Origin: Sporosarcina sp. BP05
GTDB lineage: Bacteria > Bacillota > Bacilli > Bacillales_A > Planococcaceae
Direction of reading: 5' to 3'
Assembly: GCF_014282005.1 (NCBI RefSeq)
Contig: NZ_JACFTD010000016.1
Span: 1 to 64,000 of the forward strand
DNA: 64,000 bases
In this document: positions 45,245-54,927 of the stretch, one piece after another
How positions within the stretch are numbered: the stretch's first letter is position 1
Layout of the letters: the number at the start of each line of letters is the position of its first letter
Translations under genes and position numbers: made by a program
The notes under the pieces: generated by a model
Database searches by the model: none
What the model was told of the DNA's origin: nothing
Seen by the model: the letters and a program-made list of their open reading frames with translations, nothing else

Positions 45245-46055
45245 AAAAGGAATTCACACGGATTTTAAAGATAATATGACATACGGCGAGTATTTAAATC
45301 TCGATAAATTGCTGTCGAGCCAGCAGCGCTTGTCCGGCCATCATGATGAGATGCTGTTCATCATCATTCATCAAGTGAGTGAGTTGTGGATGAAGCTCAT
45401 TTTGCATGAGCTCAATACAGCCATCGACTTAATCGAAAAAGATGAACTGCCGGAAGCATTTAAAATGCTGGCGCGCGTGTCAAAGACGCAGACGCAGATT
45501 ATCCAGGCATGGGACGTGTTGTCGACATTGACACCTGCTGAATACATGGAATTCCGGGACAGTTTGGGCCGGGCTTCAGGCTTCCAATCCTATCAAAACA
45601 GGCTTATTGAGTTCGCACTTGGGTATAAGCAACCGCATATTTTGAAGATTTACGAGAAAGATCCTGAGCTTGCGAGTGATTTAGAGGCGGCATTCCGCGC
45701 ACCGGGGATTTACGACGTGGCAATACGTGCGCTTTCGCGGGCCGGCTTCACGATAAACCCAGAACTGCTGGAACGCGATTTCTCTGTTACATACAAAGGA
45801 GATGCGTCGGTGGCGGATGCGTGGCTAGAAGTCTACCGCAACGTCGATGATCACTGGAATTTATATCAGCTTGCGGAGAAGCTTGTAGATATAGAAGACA
45901 GTCATCAGCAGTGGCGTTTCCGTCATATGAAAACCGTTGAACGGATTATCGGCTTTAAAATGGGGACGGGCGGTTCGTCTGGTGTGAACTATTTGAAGTC
46001 TGTGCTTGATCATCAGTTCTTTCCTGAGTTATGGGATGTACGGACGAAATTATAA
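45237..46055 (+). CDS. kynA: Tryptophan 2,3-dioxygenase
   Basis: A 272-residue heme dioxygenase: [16 protein letters not shown], the heme-region [27 protein letters not shown]-equivalent [25 protein letters not shown] and the C-terminal heme-ligand helix [27 protein letters not shown]. It opens the tryptophan indole ring to N-formylkynurenine. ATG 45237 follows GAAGGAGGG; upstream in-frame starts lie inside kynB. With KynB and KynU it forms the anthranilate branch of tryptophan breakdown. Confidence 0.96.
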   Translation: MTEKGIHTDFKDNMTYGEYLNLDKLLSSQQRLSGHHDEMLFIIIHQVSELWMKLILHELNTAIDLIEKDELPEAFKMLARVSKTQTQIIQAWDVLSTLTPAEYMEFRDSLGRASGFQSYQNRLIEFALGYKQPHILKIYEKDPELASDLEAAFRAPGIYDVAIRALSRAGFTINPELLERDFSVTYKGDASVADAWLEVYRNVDDHWNLYQLAEKLVDIEDSHQQWRFRHMKTVERIIGFKMGTGGSSGVNYLKSVLDHQFFPELWDVRTKL

Positions 46056-46066
46056 GGATTCCATAG

Positions 46067-46099
46067 AAACTCCGCCAACAAACCTAGTTGGCGGAGTTT
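46067..46099 (+). terminator. Terminator after kynUBA
   Basis: AAACTCCGCCAAC (46067-46079) pairs perfectly with GTTGGCGGAGTTT (46087-46099). The tail is short but T-rich. Confidence 0.85.
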
Positions 46100-46146
46100 T
46101 AGTGTTTTATCCAAACGAACGTTAAATCTATTTTTCTTGTTCACTA

Positions 46147-46287
46147 ATTGGAGGCAAGTATGCCGGCAATAAACCTGTCGAACTGATTGCCCGTCGACAG
46201 TAGGAACCCCTCCGCGAACCGCTGTGGTTCATTGCCACAACCTTGGAATATCCAGTATGCGAACAATGTGCTTGAAATTATGTTTCC
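46147..46287 (-). pseudogene. Possible coding remnant in the kynA-activator gap
   Basis: A 47-codon frame open between two stops on the minus strand has protein-like composition (LFAYWIFQGCGNEPQRFAEG, then FLLSTGNQFDRFIAGILASN). It has no proper start codon or ribosome site and I cannot identify the family. It may be the C-terminal end of a decayed gene. The rest of the 46100-46517 gap shows nothing recognisable. Confidence 0.35.
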
Positions 46288-46517
46288 CTACCGAAATTAC
46301 CAATCATCGATAGGTGGACTCATTGTGAATTCCATTATAAGCACCACCATTACTGAGTTGTTATAGTAGCATATTCCGCAAGGACGGGGGTTGTGTGTGC
46401 GATTGAAACGACTCATCTAGGACAAAGGTAAGTCTTTAAACTGGCCGACCGAATGGTTTAGTGAAAGATATCCTTTTTAGTTGATATTTATTAGTTAAAG
46501 GAGAGTAGTGTTAGATT

Positions 46518-47861
46518 TTAACAAAACTCACGAATCAATCTTGAGGCTTTTGATTGGCTGATGTTGAGATCTTTTGCGACTGCTCTTGAGGAACTGTTTT
46601 GTTGGTAAGACTTTCTCACCAACGTCTTTGTGACTTCGTTTAAGGCATCGTCTAATGAATGTGGATGAATAAGCTCAGCGGTATTCTCCATACTTGTCCT
46701 AATGACCTCTGGTAGATCATCCACTTCAATAAGGGAATCGCTAGTGATAACCAATCGTTCGATTAGGTTTTCAAGTTGCCGAACATTTCCAGGCCATGAG
46801 TAGTAGTAAAGCATATTTAGACATTCTTCTGAGATTAGCTTATTCATATTATATTTATTATTGAAGCCATTTAAAAAGTTATAAGTAAGTGGAACAATGT
46901 CCTCCTTACGGTCTGATAGAGGGGGCATGTGGATATCAATAACGTTCAGTCGATAATATAAATCTTCCCTGAAGGTTTTATTTTCAACCATTTTAAGTAA
47001 GTCTTGATTGGTAGCGGTAATAATGCGGATATCGACTGTCTTGCTATCATTACTCCCAATTGGGATAAATTGTTTATCTTGAATTACTTGTAGTACTTTG
47101 GCTTGTAAAGGTAACGCCAACTCCCCGATTTCATCCAAAAAAATGGTCCCATTGTGGGCTGCTTCAAGCAAACCCGTTTTACCGCCTTTAATCGCTCCGG
47201 TAAATGCTCCGTTGGTATAACCGAACAGTTCCGATTCCAATAAATCAGCAGGAATTGCGGCACAATTGACAGTCAAAAAAGGACCATCTTTTCTTTTGCT
47301 TATGCTGTGCAAGTGGTGGGCGACTACCCCTTTACCCGTTCCTGATTCGCCATGAATTAGAATTGTAGAGTCGGTTGGGGCAATTTTTTTGCAAAACTTT
47401 AATATACTTTTGACTTTTTCGCTGTTTGTAATGATTGTATTCGCGGAACTGTCGCTAGTAATTTCCTTCTGCTCCCTTTTCATAATCAGCCTATTAAAGC
47501 TTTTAAGTTCGGTTGCTGTCGTAACGATATACTCTATTTCCCCGGCCTCATTTAAAATAGGGATGGCCCTCGTCAACAATTCAGCTCCAATATAGGTCTG
47601 TTGTCTAAGTGAAACAGGTTCTTTGCTTTTAAAAACTTCAGGAACGATGGAGGGACCCCAATAACCTTTGTTAAACAGCTCATCGTTTAGCTTGCCTATG
47701 ACATCGGCCTTTTTAAGACCATAATGTTTTTCGCAAACTTTGTTAACATAGACAATCCGCGTTTCACTGTCCATAACATAAATTTCGTCAGAAGAATAAT
47801 CTAAAATTTTTAACATAGATTCCAAAGTTAAATCAACACTTTTAAGTATAAAGTTTTCCAA
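46518..47861 (-). CDS. Sigma-54-dependent PAS-domain activator (enhancer-binding protein)
   Basis: A 447-residue activator in three parts: PAS sensor (residues about 15-120; SSDEIYVMDSETRIVYVNKV), AAA+ domain (about 145-375) with Walker A GESGTGKG at 171-178, sigma-54 contact loop GAFTGA at 218-223 and an R-finger region, and a C-terminal helix-turn-helix (SSRAVAKDLNISQSKASRLIREF). It is divergent from the Rieske/ferredoxin operon whose promoter is sigma-54 type, so it almost certainly activates it on sensing substrate. Start is TTG 47861 with GGAGGG upstream. It has no receiver domain, so it is ligand- rather than kinase-controlled. Confidence 0.95.
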   Translation of the reverse strand: MENFILKSVDLTLESMLKILDYSSDEIYVMDSETRIVYVNKVCEKHYGLKKADVIGKLNDELFNKGYWGPSIVPEVFKSKEPVSLRQQTYIGAELLTRAIPILNEAGEIEYIVTTATELKSFNRLIMKREQKEITSDSSANTIITNSEKVKSILKFCKKIAPTDSTILIHGESGTGKGVVAHHLHSISKRKDGPFLTVNCAAIPADLLESELFGYTNGAFTGAIKGGKTGLLEAAHNGTIFLDEIGELALPLQAKVLQVIQDKQFIPIGSNDSKTVDIRIITATNQDLLKMVENKTFREDLYYRLNVIDIHMPPLSDRKEDIVPLTYNFLNGFNNKYNMNKLISEECLNMLYYYSWPGNVRQLENLIERLVITSDSLIEVDDLPEVIRTSMENTAELIHPHSLDDALNEVTKTLVRKSYQQNSSSRAVAKDLNISQSKASRLIREFC

Positions 47862-47890
47862 AATCTATCATCCCTCCACCTCTTGCAGTA

Positions 47891-47944
47891 TTGAGTCAAA
47901 TTTGAACCATTTGATTATTTAATTGAGTCATCTTCAACTCAATT
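47891..47944. promoter_or_regulatory. Upstream activating sequence for the sigma-54 activator
   Basis: A dyad AATTGAGT (47921-47928) / ACTCAATT (47937-47944) and a related half-site TTGAGTCAAATTTGAA (47891-47906) lie about 60-110 bases upstream of the -24 element, a normal place for an activator hexamer site. They also lie near the activator's own start, allowing autoregulation. Confidence 0.62.
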
Positions 47945-48002
47945 ATAACAGTACTTTTATTAAGTTGCGATACCAATACCTGAATATGGGGTTTTTTCAA
48001 AC

Positions 48003-48018
48003 TTGGCACGCAAATTGC
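48003..48018 (+). promoter_or_regulatory. Sigma-54 promoter of the Rieske/carnitine-type operon
   Basis: TTGGCAC (48003-48009), GCAAA, TTGC (48015-48018): an exact -24/-12 match with correct spacing. The transcript would begin near 48030 with an untranslated leader of about 155 bases before the reductase gene; no other structure is recognised in that leader. Confidence 0.92.
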
Positions 48019-48184
48019 ATATATAGAAAGTAACGTGAATCTAATAGGTCTATCCTGATTGACACGTCATCTCTTGTAACAATAAAAATAGAGATTGAGA
48101 ATTCAAGAATAATCTCAAAGAGGTTTCAAATCTGCAGGAATTCTTTCATAAAGAAGTCCTACTAACGGATACGGAGGGAAGAAT

Positions 48185-49219
48185 ATGACTAGATCGTCTG
48201 AGGTATTTGATATTACAATTATTGGTGGTGGCCCCGTAGGATTATTTACCGCTTTTTATGCGGGCATGCGCCAGGCAACGGTAAAAGTGATTGAAAGCTT
48301 GCCGCAATTAGGAGGTCAATTATCTGCACTTTATCCTGAAAAGAATATATACGATATTGCTGGATTTCCGAAAATAGGGGCACAAGAACTCGTCGATAAT
48401 TTAATAGAACAAATGAATCAATTTGAACCAGCAATCTGTTTAGGCGAGTCAGTAGAAGTTGTCGAAAAAGAAGAAGATGGTGTATTCAAACTAACGACGA
48501 ATGAAGGTATTCATTATACAAAAACAATTATCATTACCGCTGGAAACGGTGCATTTCAGCCGAAAAAAATGAATATACCCGGAGAAGAACAATTCCAAAA
48601 TAAAAACTTACATTACTTTGTAAAAAATGTAAGCGAATTCAAAGGTAAGAAAGTAGTGTTGTTCGGTGGCGGTGACTCAGCTGTTGATTGGGCATTAATG
48701 CTAGAGCCTATTGCGGAAAAAGTTAGTCTTGTACATAGAAGAGACAAATTCCGTGCTCACGAGCATAGCGTCGAGTTGCTAAAACAATCAAATGTTGAAG
48801 TTCTTACGCCATTTGCTCCGACAGAACTTGTAGGAATAGAAAGAATCGAAAAGGTAATTATTCAAGAAACAAAATCTGGTGAATTAAAAGAGCTTGAAGT
48901 AGATGATGTACTCGTGAATTACGGGTTTGTTTCTCATCTTGGTCCTATTAAAGACTGGGAGCTTGAAATTAATAAAAACTCCATCGTTGTGAATTCTAGA
49001 ATGGAAACAAATATAGAAGGTATTTATGCGGTCGGTGACATTTGTACGTATGTAGGTAAAGTGAAACTGATTGCTACCGGTTTTGGGGAAGCACCTATTG
49101 CTGTAAGTAATGCAAAAGTGTTTGTAGATCCCACAGCGAAGCTACAACCACTTCACAGTACGAGTGTAATGGGGGATAAAGAGGACGCAATGAAAAAAGA
49201 AGCAACTGTTGTAGGTTAA
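48185..49219 (+). CDS. Ferredoxin-NAD(P) reductase (YumC/thioredoxin-reductase-like)
   Basis: A 344-residue flavoprotein: FAD loop [41 protein letters not shown], second nucleotide loop [19 protein letters not shown] and C-terminal FAD contact [11 protein letters not shown]. It lacks the CxxC pair of thioredoxin reductases at the expected position, fitting the ferredoxin:NADP reductase class of Firmicutes. As first gene of the sigma-54 operon it should pass electrons from NAD(P)H to the ferredoxin encoded next and on to the oxygenase. GGAGGGAAG precedes the ATG. Confidence 0.9.
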   Translation: MTRSSEVFDITIIGGGPVGLFTAFYAGMRQATVKVIESLPQLGGQLSALYPEKNIYDIAGFPKIGAQELVDNLIEQMNQFEPAICLGESVEVVEKEEDGVFKLTTNEGIHYTKTIIITAGNGAFQPKKMNIPGEEQFQNKNLHYFVKNVSEFKGKKVVLFGGGDSAVDWALMLEPIAEKVSLVHRRDKFRAHEHSVELLKQSNVEVLTPFAPTELVGIERIEKVIIQETKSGELKELEVDDVLVNYGFVSHLGPIKDWELEINKNSIVVNSRMETNIEGIYAVGDICTYVGKVKLIATGFGEAPIAVSNAKVFVDPTAKLQPLHSTSVMGDKEDAMKKEATVVG

Positions 49220-49239
49220 AAGGAAAAGGGGGAGAGGAT

Positions 49240-49488
49240 ATGGCCAATTTTACAATGGTGGATCAAAGCACATGTATCGCCTGCGGTGTTTGCGGCGAAC
49301 TAGCACCTGATCTATTTAAGTATAGGGATGATGGCATTTCTTATTCAATTCTTGATGAAAACACAGGAGTTACAGAAGTGTCTGAGGACTTGCTTGAAGA
49401 TCTGGAGGATGCCCATGATAGCTGTCCTACAAGTTCGATTAAGATGGCAGATACGCCTTTCGATTGCCAAAAGGATGAAGCCAGCTGA
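49240..49488 (+). CDS. [4Fe-4S] ferredoxin
   Basis: An 82-residue Bacillus-type single-cluster ferredoxin: CIACGVC gives the first three Cys ligands (C12, C15, C18) and SCPTSSIKM the fourth (C62). The acidic composition is typical. It probably shuttles electrons from the reductase just upstream to the Rieske oxygenase just downstream, replacing the fused reductase (CntB type) found in proteobacteria (inference). Confidence 0.93.
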   Translation: MANFTMVDQSTCIACGVCGELAPDLFKYRDDGISYSILDENTGVTEVSEDLLEDLEDAHDSCPTSSIKMADTPFDCQKDEAS

Positions 49489-49545
49489 GGTAAAGAAATT
49501 AAGGTTTAAGGGGAACAAAAATTATATTATAGAGGAGAATGGAAA

Positions 49546-50637
49546 ATGGCTTATAATACAGTAGAGAACAAATCAAACAGAACATTCGAGAGAACGATGA
49601 CATATGACAAATATACAGATCCAAAAGTATTGGAAAAGGAAATGGAGTTAGTTTTCTCTAAATCATGGCAGCTTGTTGGACATGTAAGTCAAGTAGAAAA
49701 AGCAGGTGCTTTCTTTACGGCTGATGTAGCTAATGAGCCACTCATTATAATTAGAGGTACAGATGAAGTTCTCCGGGCTTTTTACAATGTGTGTCCACAC
49801 CGTGCAACAAAGCTTGAAAAAAGTGAAAATGGCAAAAAGAAAATTTTGCAATGTATGTATCATGGATGGACGTTTAAAACAGACGGTAAGTTAAATAAAG
49901 CGCCTAACTTCCAAGGAGATGACGCGGCTTGCGTTCAGGATGCTTGTCTACGATCTGTACGAATGGAAGTGTTGGAATCTTTGATTTTCGTCAATTTGGA
50001 TGATAATGCTACACCTTTAATCGATTCTTATGGGGACTTCTTTGACAGATTAAGCAAGTTCCCGTTCATCAGCGAATTAAAACGCACGCATAGAAAAACA
50101 CGTATCGTCAAAGCGAATTGGAAAGCATATATCGATAATTATTTAGAGTGTGATCACTGTCATATTGCACATCCAAGTTTCGTAGATGCACTTAATATGG
50201 ACGACTATCAAATCACTACCTGCGAAAACTATTCTGTTCAAGGAACGGTTGTCAAAACGGGCAAACAGTACGGAGAAGTAGACTTAAATCAAGCTGAAAT
50301 GCAAGGTGGTTCTTTCTTCTGGCTTTGGCCGAACCTAATGTTGACGATTTATCCGGGACCGGGGAATTTGGCGTCAATCGAGATGATTCCAATTGATCAC
50401 GAAACCACGATGGCAGTGTACACCTATTATTTCCGTGAGGATAATCTTGAAGCCTTGAGTCAAGATGAGAGGGATTTAATGACATTTGCGGAACAAGTGC
50501 GTGCAGAAGACATTGATCTCGTGGAACTTGAACAAATTGGCTTCCGCTCCCGAGCATTTAACAAAGGGCATTATGCTTCATCTGAAAAAGCAATCGTCCA
50601 ATTTCATGAAATGGTACTGGAGGCACTCGATGAATAA
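49546..50637 (+). CDS. cntA: Rieske-type oxygenase, CntA (carnitine monooxygenase)-like
   Basis: A 363-residue ring-hydroxylating-oxygenase family alpha subunit. Rieske [2Fe-2S] ligands are Cys83 and His85 (NVCPHRA) and Cys103 and His106 (CMYHGW). The mononuclear iron site is His204 and His209 in NYLECDHCHIAHPSF, with a carboxylate near Asp322/324. The inter-centre bridging position (three before His204) is Glu201 instead of the usual Asp, the trait reported for CntA/YeaW carnitine oxygenases. CntA splits carnitine into trimethylamine and malic semialdehyde. Glycine betaine (GbcA) or stachydrine oxygenase are alternatives. Neighbours favour carnitine. Confidence 0.85.
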   Translation: MAYNTVENKSNRTFERTMTYDKYTDPKVLEKEMELVFSKSWQLVGHVSQVEKAGAFFTADVANEPLIIIRGTDEVLRAFYNVCPHRATKLEKSENGKKKILQCMYHGWTFKTDGKLNKAPNFQGDDAACVQDACLRSVRMEVLESLIFVNLDDNATPLIDSYGDFFDRLSKFPFISELKRTHRKTRIVKANWKAYIDNYLECDHCHIAHPSFVDALNMDDYQITTCENYSVQGTVVKTGKQYGEVDLNQAEMQGGSFFWLWPNLMLTIYPGPGNLASIEMIPIDHETTMAVYTYYFREDNLEALSQDERDLMTFAEQVRAEDIDLVELEQIGFRSRAFNKGHYASSEKAIVQFHEMVLEALDE

Positions 50638-52081
50638 TCTAGAGATTAAAACGAATGAAATGAAAAAGTACTTACTTATTAATGGGGAAATGGTAGAAGC
50701 AAAGGACTATGCACCACTCTACTCCCCATACTCAGGCGAAAAAATTGCTGAGATTGCGATGGCAGATAAAGAATTAACTGTTCAAGCAATCGATGCCGCT
50801 TATAAAGCTCGTCCACTAATCGGCAACATGCCAGCCTACAAGCGTGCGGAAATACTAGAGAACGTTGCAGTATTATTAAAAGAAAGGGCAGATGAAGCGG
50901 CAGAAATCATCTCCCTTGAATCGGCAAAACCACTTATGTTTGCAAAAGCAGAAGTTGCAAGAACGGTTGAAACGTATAAATTTGCAGCGGAAGAAGCGAA
51001 AAGAATACATGGTGAAATGATTCCTTTTGATGCAGCGGTAGGTGGAGTTGGTAGAATCGGTTATACATTGAGGGAACCGATTGGTGTCATTGGTGCTATC
51101 ACGCCATTTAACTTTCCATTAAACCTTGTAGCGCACAAAGTGGGGCCTGCAATTGCAGCCGGAAATACGATTGTATTAAAACCAGCATCACAAACACCAC
51201 TTACTGCACTTTATATTGCAGAACTTTTTGCAGAAGCAGGCCTTCCAGCGGGCGTGTTGAATGTAGTGACTGGCCCAGGCGGTGTCGTTGGAGAGGCAAT
51301 CGTAGAAGATGACCGAGTAAGTATGATTACATTTACAGGAAGCCCTAGTGTTGGAATTGGCATTAATAATAAGGCAGGGTTGAAAAAGACAACGTTAGAA
51401 TTAGGTTCAAACTCAGCATTAATTATTGATAAAGACGTAGAAATTGATGGAATTATTGACCGTTGTACGATGGGGGCATTCTCCAATCAGGGCCAAGTCT
51501 GTATTTCGTTGCAACGCGTATTTGTCCATGAAGACAAATATGAAGAATTCATTGCGAAATTTGCAGCAGCAACGAAACTGCTGAAATTGGGTAACCCGCT
51601 TGATCCAGAAACATATGTATCCTCTTTAATTACTAAGGGAGAATTAGCGCGTGCTGTTAGCTGGATTGAAGAAACAAAACAAAGCGATGCAGAAATCGTA
51701 ACAGGCGGTAAGGTGCGGGATAATGTTCTGGAACCGACAATCATTACGAATGCAGATGCGTCATTGAAAGTTTCATGCCAAGAAGTATTTGGACCGATTG
51801 TTGTCGTGAATCAGGTGAAGTCAATAGAAGCAGCTGTAGAACTAGTGAATGATTCCCGTTTCGGGCTTCAAGCAGGTATTTACACGAATAATGTAAAAAA
51901 TGCTTTTTACGCATCGAAAAACCTACACGTCGGCGGCGTTATTATTAATGACGTGCCAACATTTAGGGTTGACCAAATGCCATATGGTGGTGTGAAAGAC
52001 AGTGGTACCGGCCGTGAAGGCATTAAATATGCAGTAGAAGAAATGACGGAATTAAAACTAGTCGTTTGGAATCAAGGATAA
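50630..52081 (+). CDS. Aldehyde dehydrogenase, probable malic semialdehyde dehydrogenase
   Basis: A 483-residue NAD(P)-dependent aldehyde dehydrogenase of the succinate-semialdehyde/glyceraldehyde type: GVIGAITPFNFPLNLVAHKVGPA, general base Glu in TTLELGSNSAL and nucleophile Cys in FSNQGQVCISLQRV. ATG 50630 overlaps the oxygenase stop by 8 bases and has GGAGG upstream; longer starts are inside the oxygenase gene. In the carnitine scheme it oxidises malic semialdehyde to D-malate for the next enzyme (inference from context). Confidence 0.9.
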   Translation: MNNLEIKTNEMKKYLLINGEMVEAKDYAPLYSPYSGEKIAEIAMADKELTVQAIDAAYKARPLIGNMPAYKRAEILENVAVLLKERADEAAEIISLESAKPLMFAKAEVARTVETYKFAAEEAKRIHGEMIPFDAAVGGVGRIGYTLREPIGVIGAITPFNFPLNLVAHKVGPAIAAGNTIVLKPASQTPLTALYIAELFAEAGLPAGVLNVVTGPGGVVGEAIVEDDRVSMITFTGSPSVGIGINNKAGLKKTTLELGSNSALIIDKDVEIDGIIDRCTMGAFSNQGQVCISLQRVFVHEDKYEEFIAKFAAATKLLKLGNPLDPETYVSSLITKGELARAVSWIEETKQSDAEIVTGGKVRDNVLEPTIITNADASLKVSCQEVFGPIVVVNQVKSIEAAVELVNDSRFGLQAGIYTNNVKNAFYASKNLHVGGVIINDVPTFRVDQMPYGGVKDSGTGREGIKYAVEEMTELKLVVWNQG

Positions 52082-52089
52082 AGGAGATT

Positions 52090-53175
52090 ATGATGAAAAA
52101 CTATAAAATTGCTGTTATTGCTGGCGACGGTATTGGTCCTGAAGTAATCGATGAAGGGATCAAAGTATTAAATAAGATTGCTACTCTCGACGGGAGCTTC
52201 CAATTTGATTTTACGCATTTTCCATGGGGCTGCGAGTATTACACGAAGCATGGAAAAATGATGGTTGATGATGGTATGGAGCAACTGAAAGCGTTTGACG
52301 CAATCTATTTGGGGGCTGTTGGTTTTCCAGGAGTTCCCGATCATATCTCCTTATGGGATTTGCTGCTAATCATCCGCAAGGAATTCGACCAATACGTCAA
52401 TATTCGTCCGATCAAGCTATTAAAAGGTGCTCATTGCCCGTTAGCTGATGTAAAACGTGAGGACATTGACATGTTATTCATCCGTGAGAATACGGAAGGC
52501 GAATATTCGGGTGCAGGAGATTGGCTATTCAAAGGGAAAGACAATGAAGTTGTGTTGCAAAATGGCGTGTTTTCCCGAAAAGGAACGGAAAGAATTATTC
52601 GTTATGCATTTGAAACAGCTAGAAAAGAAGGACGTAGCTTAACAAGTATTAGTAAAGCGAATGCCTTAAACTATTCGATGGTTTTCTGGGATCAAGTATT
52701 TGAAGAAGTGAGTGCGGATTATCCAGATGTAGAAACAGCATCTTATCTTGTTGATGCTGCGGCAATGCTTATGATTACAGACCCTAAACGATTTGAAGTT
52801 GTTGTTACTTCCAATTTGTTTGGCGATATCCTAACGGATGTAGGGGCAGCTCTTGCGGGAGGAATCGGGCTCGCTGCAGGAGCGAATATTAACCCTGAAA
52901 GAGAGTTTCCGTCGATGTTCGAACCTGTACATGGTTCAGCGCCTGATATTGCTGGTCAAGGAATTGGAAATCCACTAGCTTCGATTTGGTCGGCAAGCCA
53001 AATGCTCGATTACTTTGGTTATGAGCAATATGGTAAACTAGTTATCGACGCTATCGAACAACTTTTAGTAGAAGACGGCACACTTACACCTGATATGAAA
53101 GGTACGGCTTCCACATCTGAAGTGGGAGATCGACTAGTTGATATTATGACTAGCTCAATAACTGCAAACATATGA
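52090..53175 (+). CDS. Tartrate dehydrogenase / D-malate dehydrogenase (decarboxylating) family
   Basis: A 361-residue beta-decarboxylating dehydrogenase of the TtuC/DmlA branch: IAGDGIGPEVIDEGIKVL, PDHISLWDLLLIIRKEFDQY (diagnostic of tartrate/D-malate enzymes as opposed to isopropylmalate dehydrogenase), IRENTEGEYSGAG, NLFGDILTDVGAALAGGIGLA and FEPVHGSAPDIAGQGIGNPLA. It converts D-malate with NAD+ to pyruvate and CO2. It follows AAGGAGA, 8 bases after the aldehyde dehydrogenase, and a strong terminator ends the operon at 53181-53219. Confidence 0.92.
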   Translation: MMKNYKIAVIAGDGIGPEVIDEGIKVLNKIATLDGSFQFDFTHFPWGCEYYTKHGKMMVDDGMEQLKAFDAIYLGAVGFPGVPDHISLWDLLLIIRKEFDQYVNIRPIKLLKGAHCPLADVKREDIDMLFIRENTEGEYSGAGDWLFKGKDNEVVLQNGVFSRKGTERIIRYAFETARKEGRSLTSISKANALNYSMVFWDQVFEEVSADYPDVETASYLVDAAAMLMITDPKRFEVVVTSNLFGDILTDVGAALAGGIGLAAGANINPEREFPSMFEPVHGSAPDIAGQGIGNPLASIWSASQMLDYFGYEQYGKLVIDAIEQLLVEDGTLTPDMKGTASTSEVGDRLVDIMTSSITANI

Positions 53176-53180
53176 GTAAG

Positions 53181-53219
53181 GTCTATCGGTGTTATTCAGC
53201 TAACACCGATAGACTTTTT
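53181..53219 (+). terminator. Terminator of the sigma-54 operon
   Basis: GTCTATCGGTGTTA (53181-53194) pairs perfectly with TAACACCGATAGAC (53201-53214), then five T. Confidence 0.95.
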
Positions 53220-53304
53220 ACAAAATTCCCACCCATTTTCCACTAACAATTATTGTACTATTCGGGGATTTGTTAGGAGATAGAATTTGATTAGGGGGAA
53301 ATAT

Positions 53305-54921
53305 ATGAAAACCAATACGATTGATAAACAAATATTGGCTATAGCATTATCTTTGGTAGCGCTATTGGTTGTTCCAATCTTGATTAACCCTAAACAGGGG
53401 ACCGCTTTTTTGAAGACAATATTGGATTTCATTACTGGACGTTTCGGCCCCTTATACTTGTGGGCTTGTCTTGGGATTTTTGGATTTTTGCTTTGGTTGG
53501 CCTTTAGCAAGTACGGAAAAATAAAGTTAGGCGAAGGTAATCCTGAGTTTTCTACGTTCAGTTGGCTAGCTCTTATCTTTACAGCAGGTATCGGTTCTGG
53601 AATTATGTATTGGGGAATAATTGAATGGGCGTTCTATTATACAAGTCCACCTTACAATATGGATTCTAAAAGTGTTGAGGCAGCAAGTTTTGCATCAACA
53701 TACGGCATGTTCCATTGGGGATTTTCGGCTTGGGCAATTTATTGTGTTCCATCGATTCCAATCGCATATGCAGTCTACATAAAAAAACAAAAGTCATTTA
53801 GGCTAAGTACGGCATGTCGGGGAATTATTGGTGACCGCGCGGATGGACTACTCGGAAAAGTGATTGACGTTTGCTTTATGTTTGGATTAATTGGTGGAAT
53901 CGGAACTTCTCTGGCCCTTGGAACGCCACTGTTGGCAGAGGGAATTCATCATATATTCGATGTGGAGAAAACGCTTACATTGGATTTGAGCATTGTAATT
54001 GCGCTTATGGTTTTCTTTTCAATCTGTTTATATTTTGGTCTGAAAAAAGGTTTGAAGTTGCTAAGCGATTGGAATCTTTATTTATATGTAGCCATCGCGG
54101 TGTTCATTTTCATTTTTGGTCCAACAGCTTTTATCATTGCTAGCTTTACAGATAGTGTCGGAGTGCTCTTCTCGAATTTCTTTAGAATGAGCTTATATAC
54201 AGATCCTGTTGGCAAGTCAGGATTTAGTGAATCCTGGACTCTGTTTTATTGGGGGTGGTGGTTCTCTTACGCTCCTTTTACAGGCATGTTCGCCGCCCGT
54301 ATTTCAAAGGGAAGAACCATCAAAATGCTCATTCTTGGTCAATTAATCGGTGGGACGTTAGGGTGTTGGCTCGCTTTTGCGATATTCGGAAACACAAGTA
54401 TGTTCTTTGAGATTAGCGGCCTTGTACCTGTAATTGAAATTCTACAGAATGAAGGCGCACCTGCAGCGATTATAGCATCATTAAACGCCCTTCCACTTGG
54501 TGGAATTGTTGTAGTTCTATACTTGCTTATCGCGGCAATTTTTCTTGCCACTACAGTCAATTCGGCAGCCTATACATTGGCAGATGTAGCGTCCGTTAAC
54601 TTGAAAGAGGGGGAAGAACCAGTACGTTGGTACCGTGTATTTTGGGGAATTGTATTGACAAGTATTTCAATCATATTAATGTATGGCGATGGATTGGAAG
54701 CCCTGCAAACGTTATCGATTATTACTGCTTTACCTTTAGTATTCATTATTCTGTTGATGATTGCTTCTTTCATGAAATGGGTGAGAGTGGATTACGCCTC
54801 AGTAATGTTGGAACAACAAAATTCCGTTTCTGAAACTGTTAGTAAAGAAAAGGTTCCTGAAATTAAAAAAGGAAAGCAGAGAATTGGAGTTAAAAGAAAG
54901 ACGTTAGCGAAAATAGACTAA
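53305..54921 (+). CDS. BCCT-family betaine/carnitine/choline transporter
   Basis: A 538-residue, 12-helix carrier of the betaine-carnitine-choline family. The Trp-rich substrate-site signature is WTLFYWGWWFSYAPFTGMFAARISKGRT near residue 318; GIGSGIMYWGIIEWAFYY is the Gly-rich first-helix segment of the core. The C-terminal tail is basic. It should import the quaternary amine degraded by the operon before it. ATG 53305 follows AGGGGG. It is separated by a terminator and I see no -24/-12 element, so its own promoter is undefined. Confidence 0.94.
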   Translation: MKTNTIDKQILAIALSLVALLVVPILINPKQGTAFLKTILDFITGRFGPLYLWACLGIFGFLLWLAFSKYGKIKLGEGNPEFSTFSWLALIFTAGIGSGIMYWGIIEWAFYYTSPPYNMDSKSVEAASFASTYGMFHWGFSAWAIYCVPSIPIAYAVYIKKQKSFRLSTACRGIIGDRADGLLGKVIDVCFMFGLIGGIGTSLALGTPLLAEGIHHIFDVEKTLTLDLSIVIALMVFFSICLYFGLKKGLKLLSDWNLYLYVAIAVFIFIFGPTAFIIASFTDSVGVLFSNFFRMSLYTDPVGKSGFSESWTLFYWGWWFSYAPFTGMFAARISKGRTIKMLILGQLIGGTLGCWLAFAIFGNTSMFFEISGLVPVIEILQNEGAPAAIIASLNALPLGGIVVVLYLLIAAIFLATTVNSAAYTLADVASVNLKEGEEPVRWYRVFWGIVLTSISIILMYGDGLEALQTLSIITALPLVFIILLMIASFMKWVRVDYASVMLEQQNSVSETVSKEKVPEIKKGKQRIGVKRKTLAKID

Positions 54922-54927
54922 ATAAAA

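Noticed and set aside
53220-53304. Sigma-54 promoter for the BCCT gene
   Set aside because: I searched the gap and found no TGGCAC-N5-TTGC match, so co-regulation with the oxygenase operon is only inferred.
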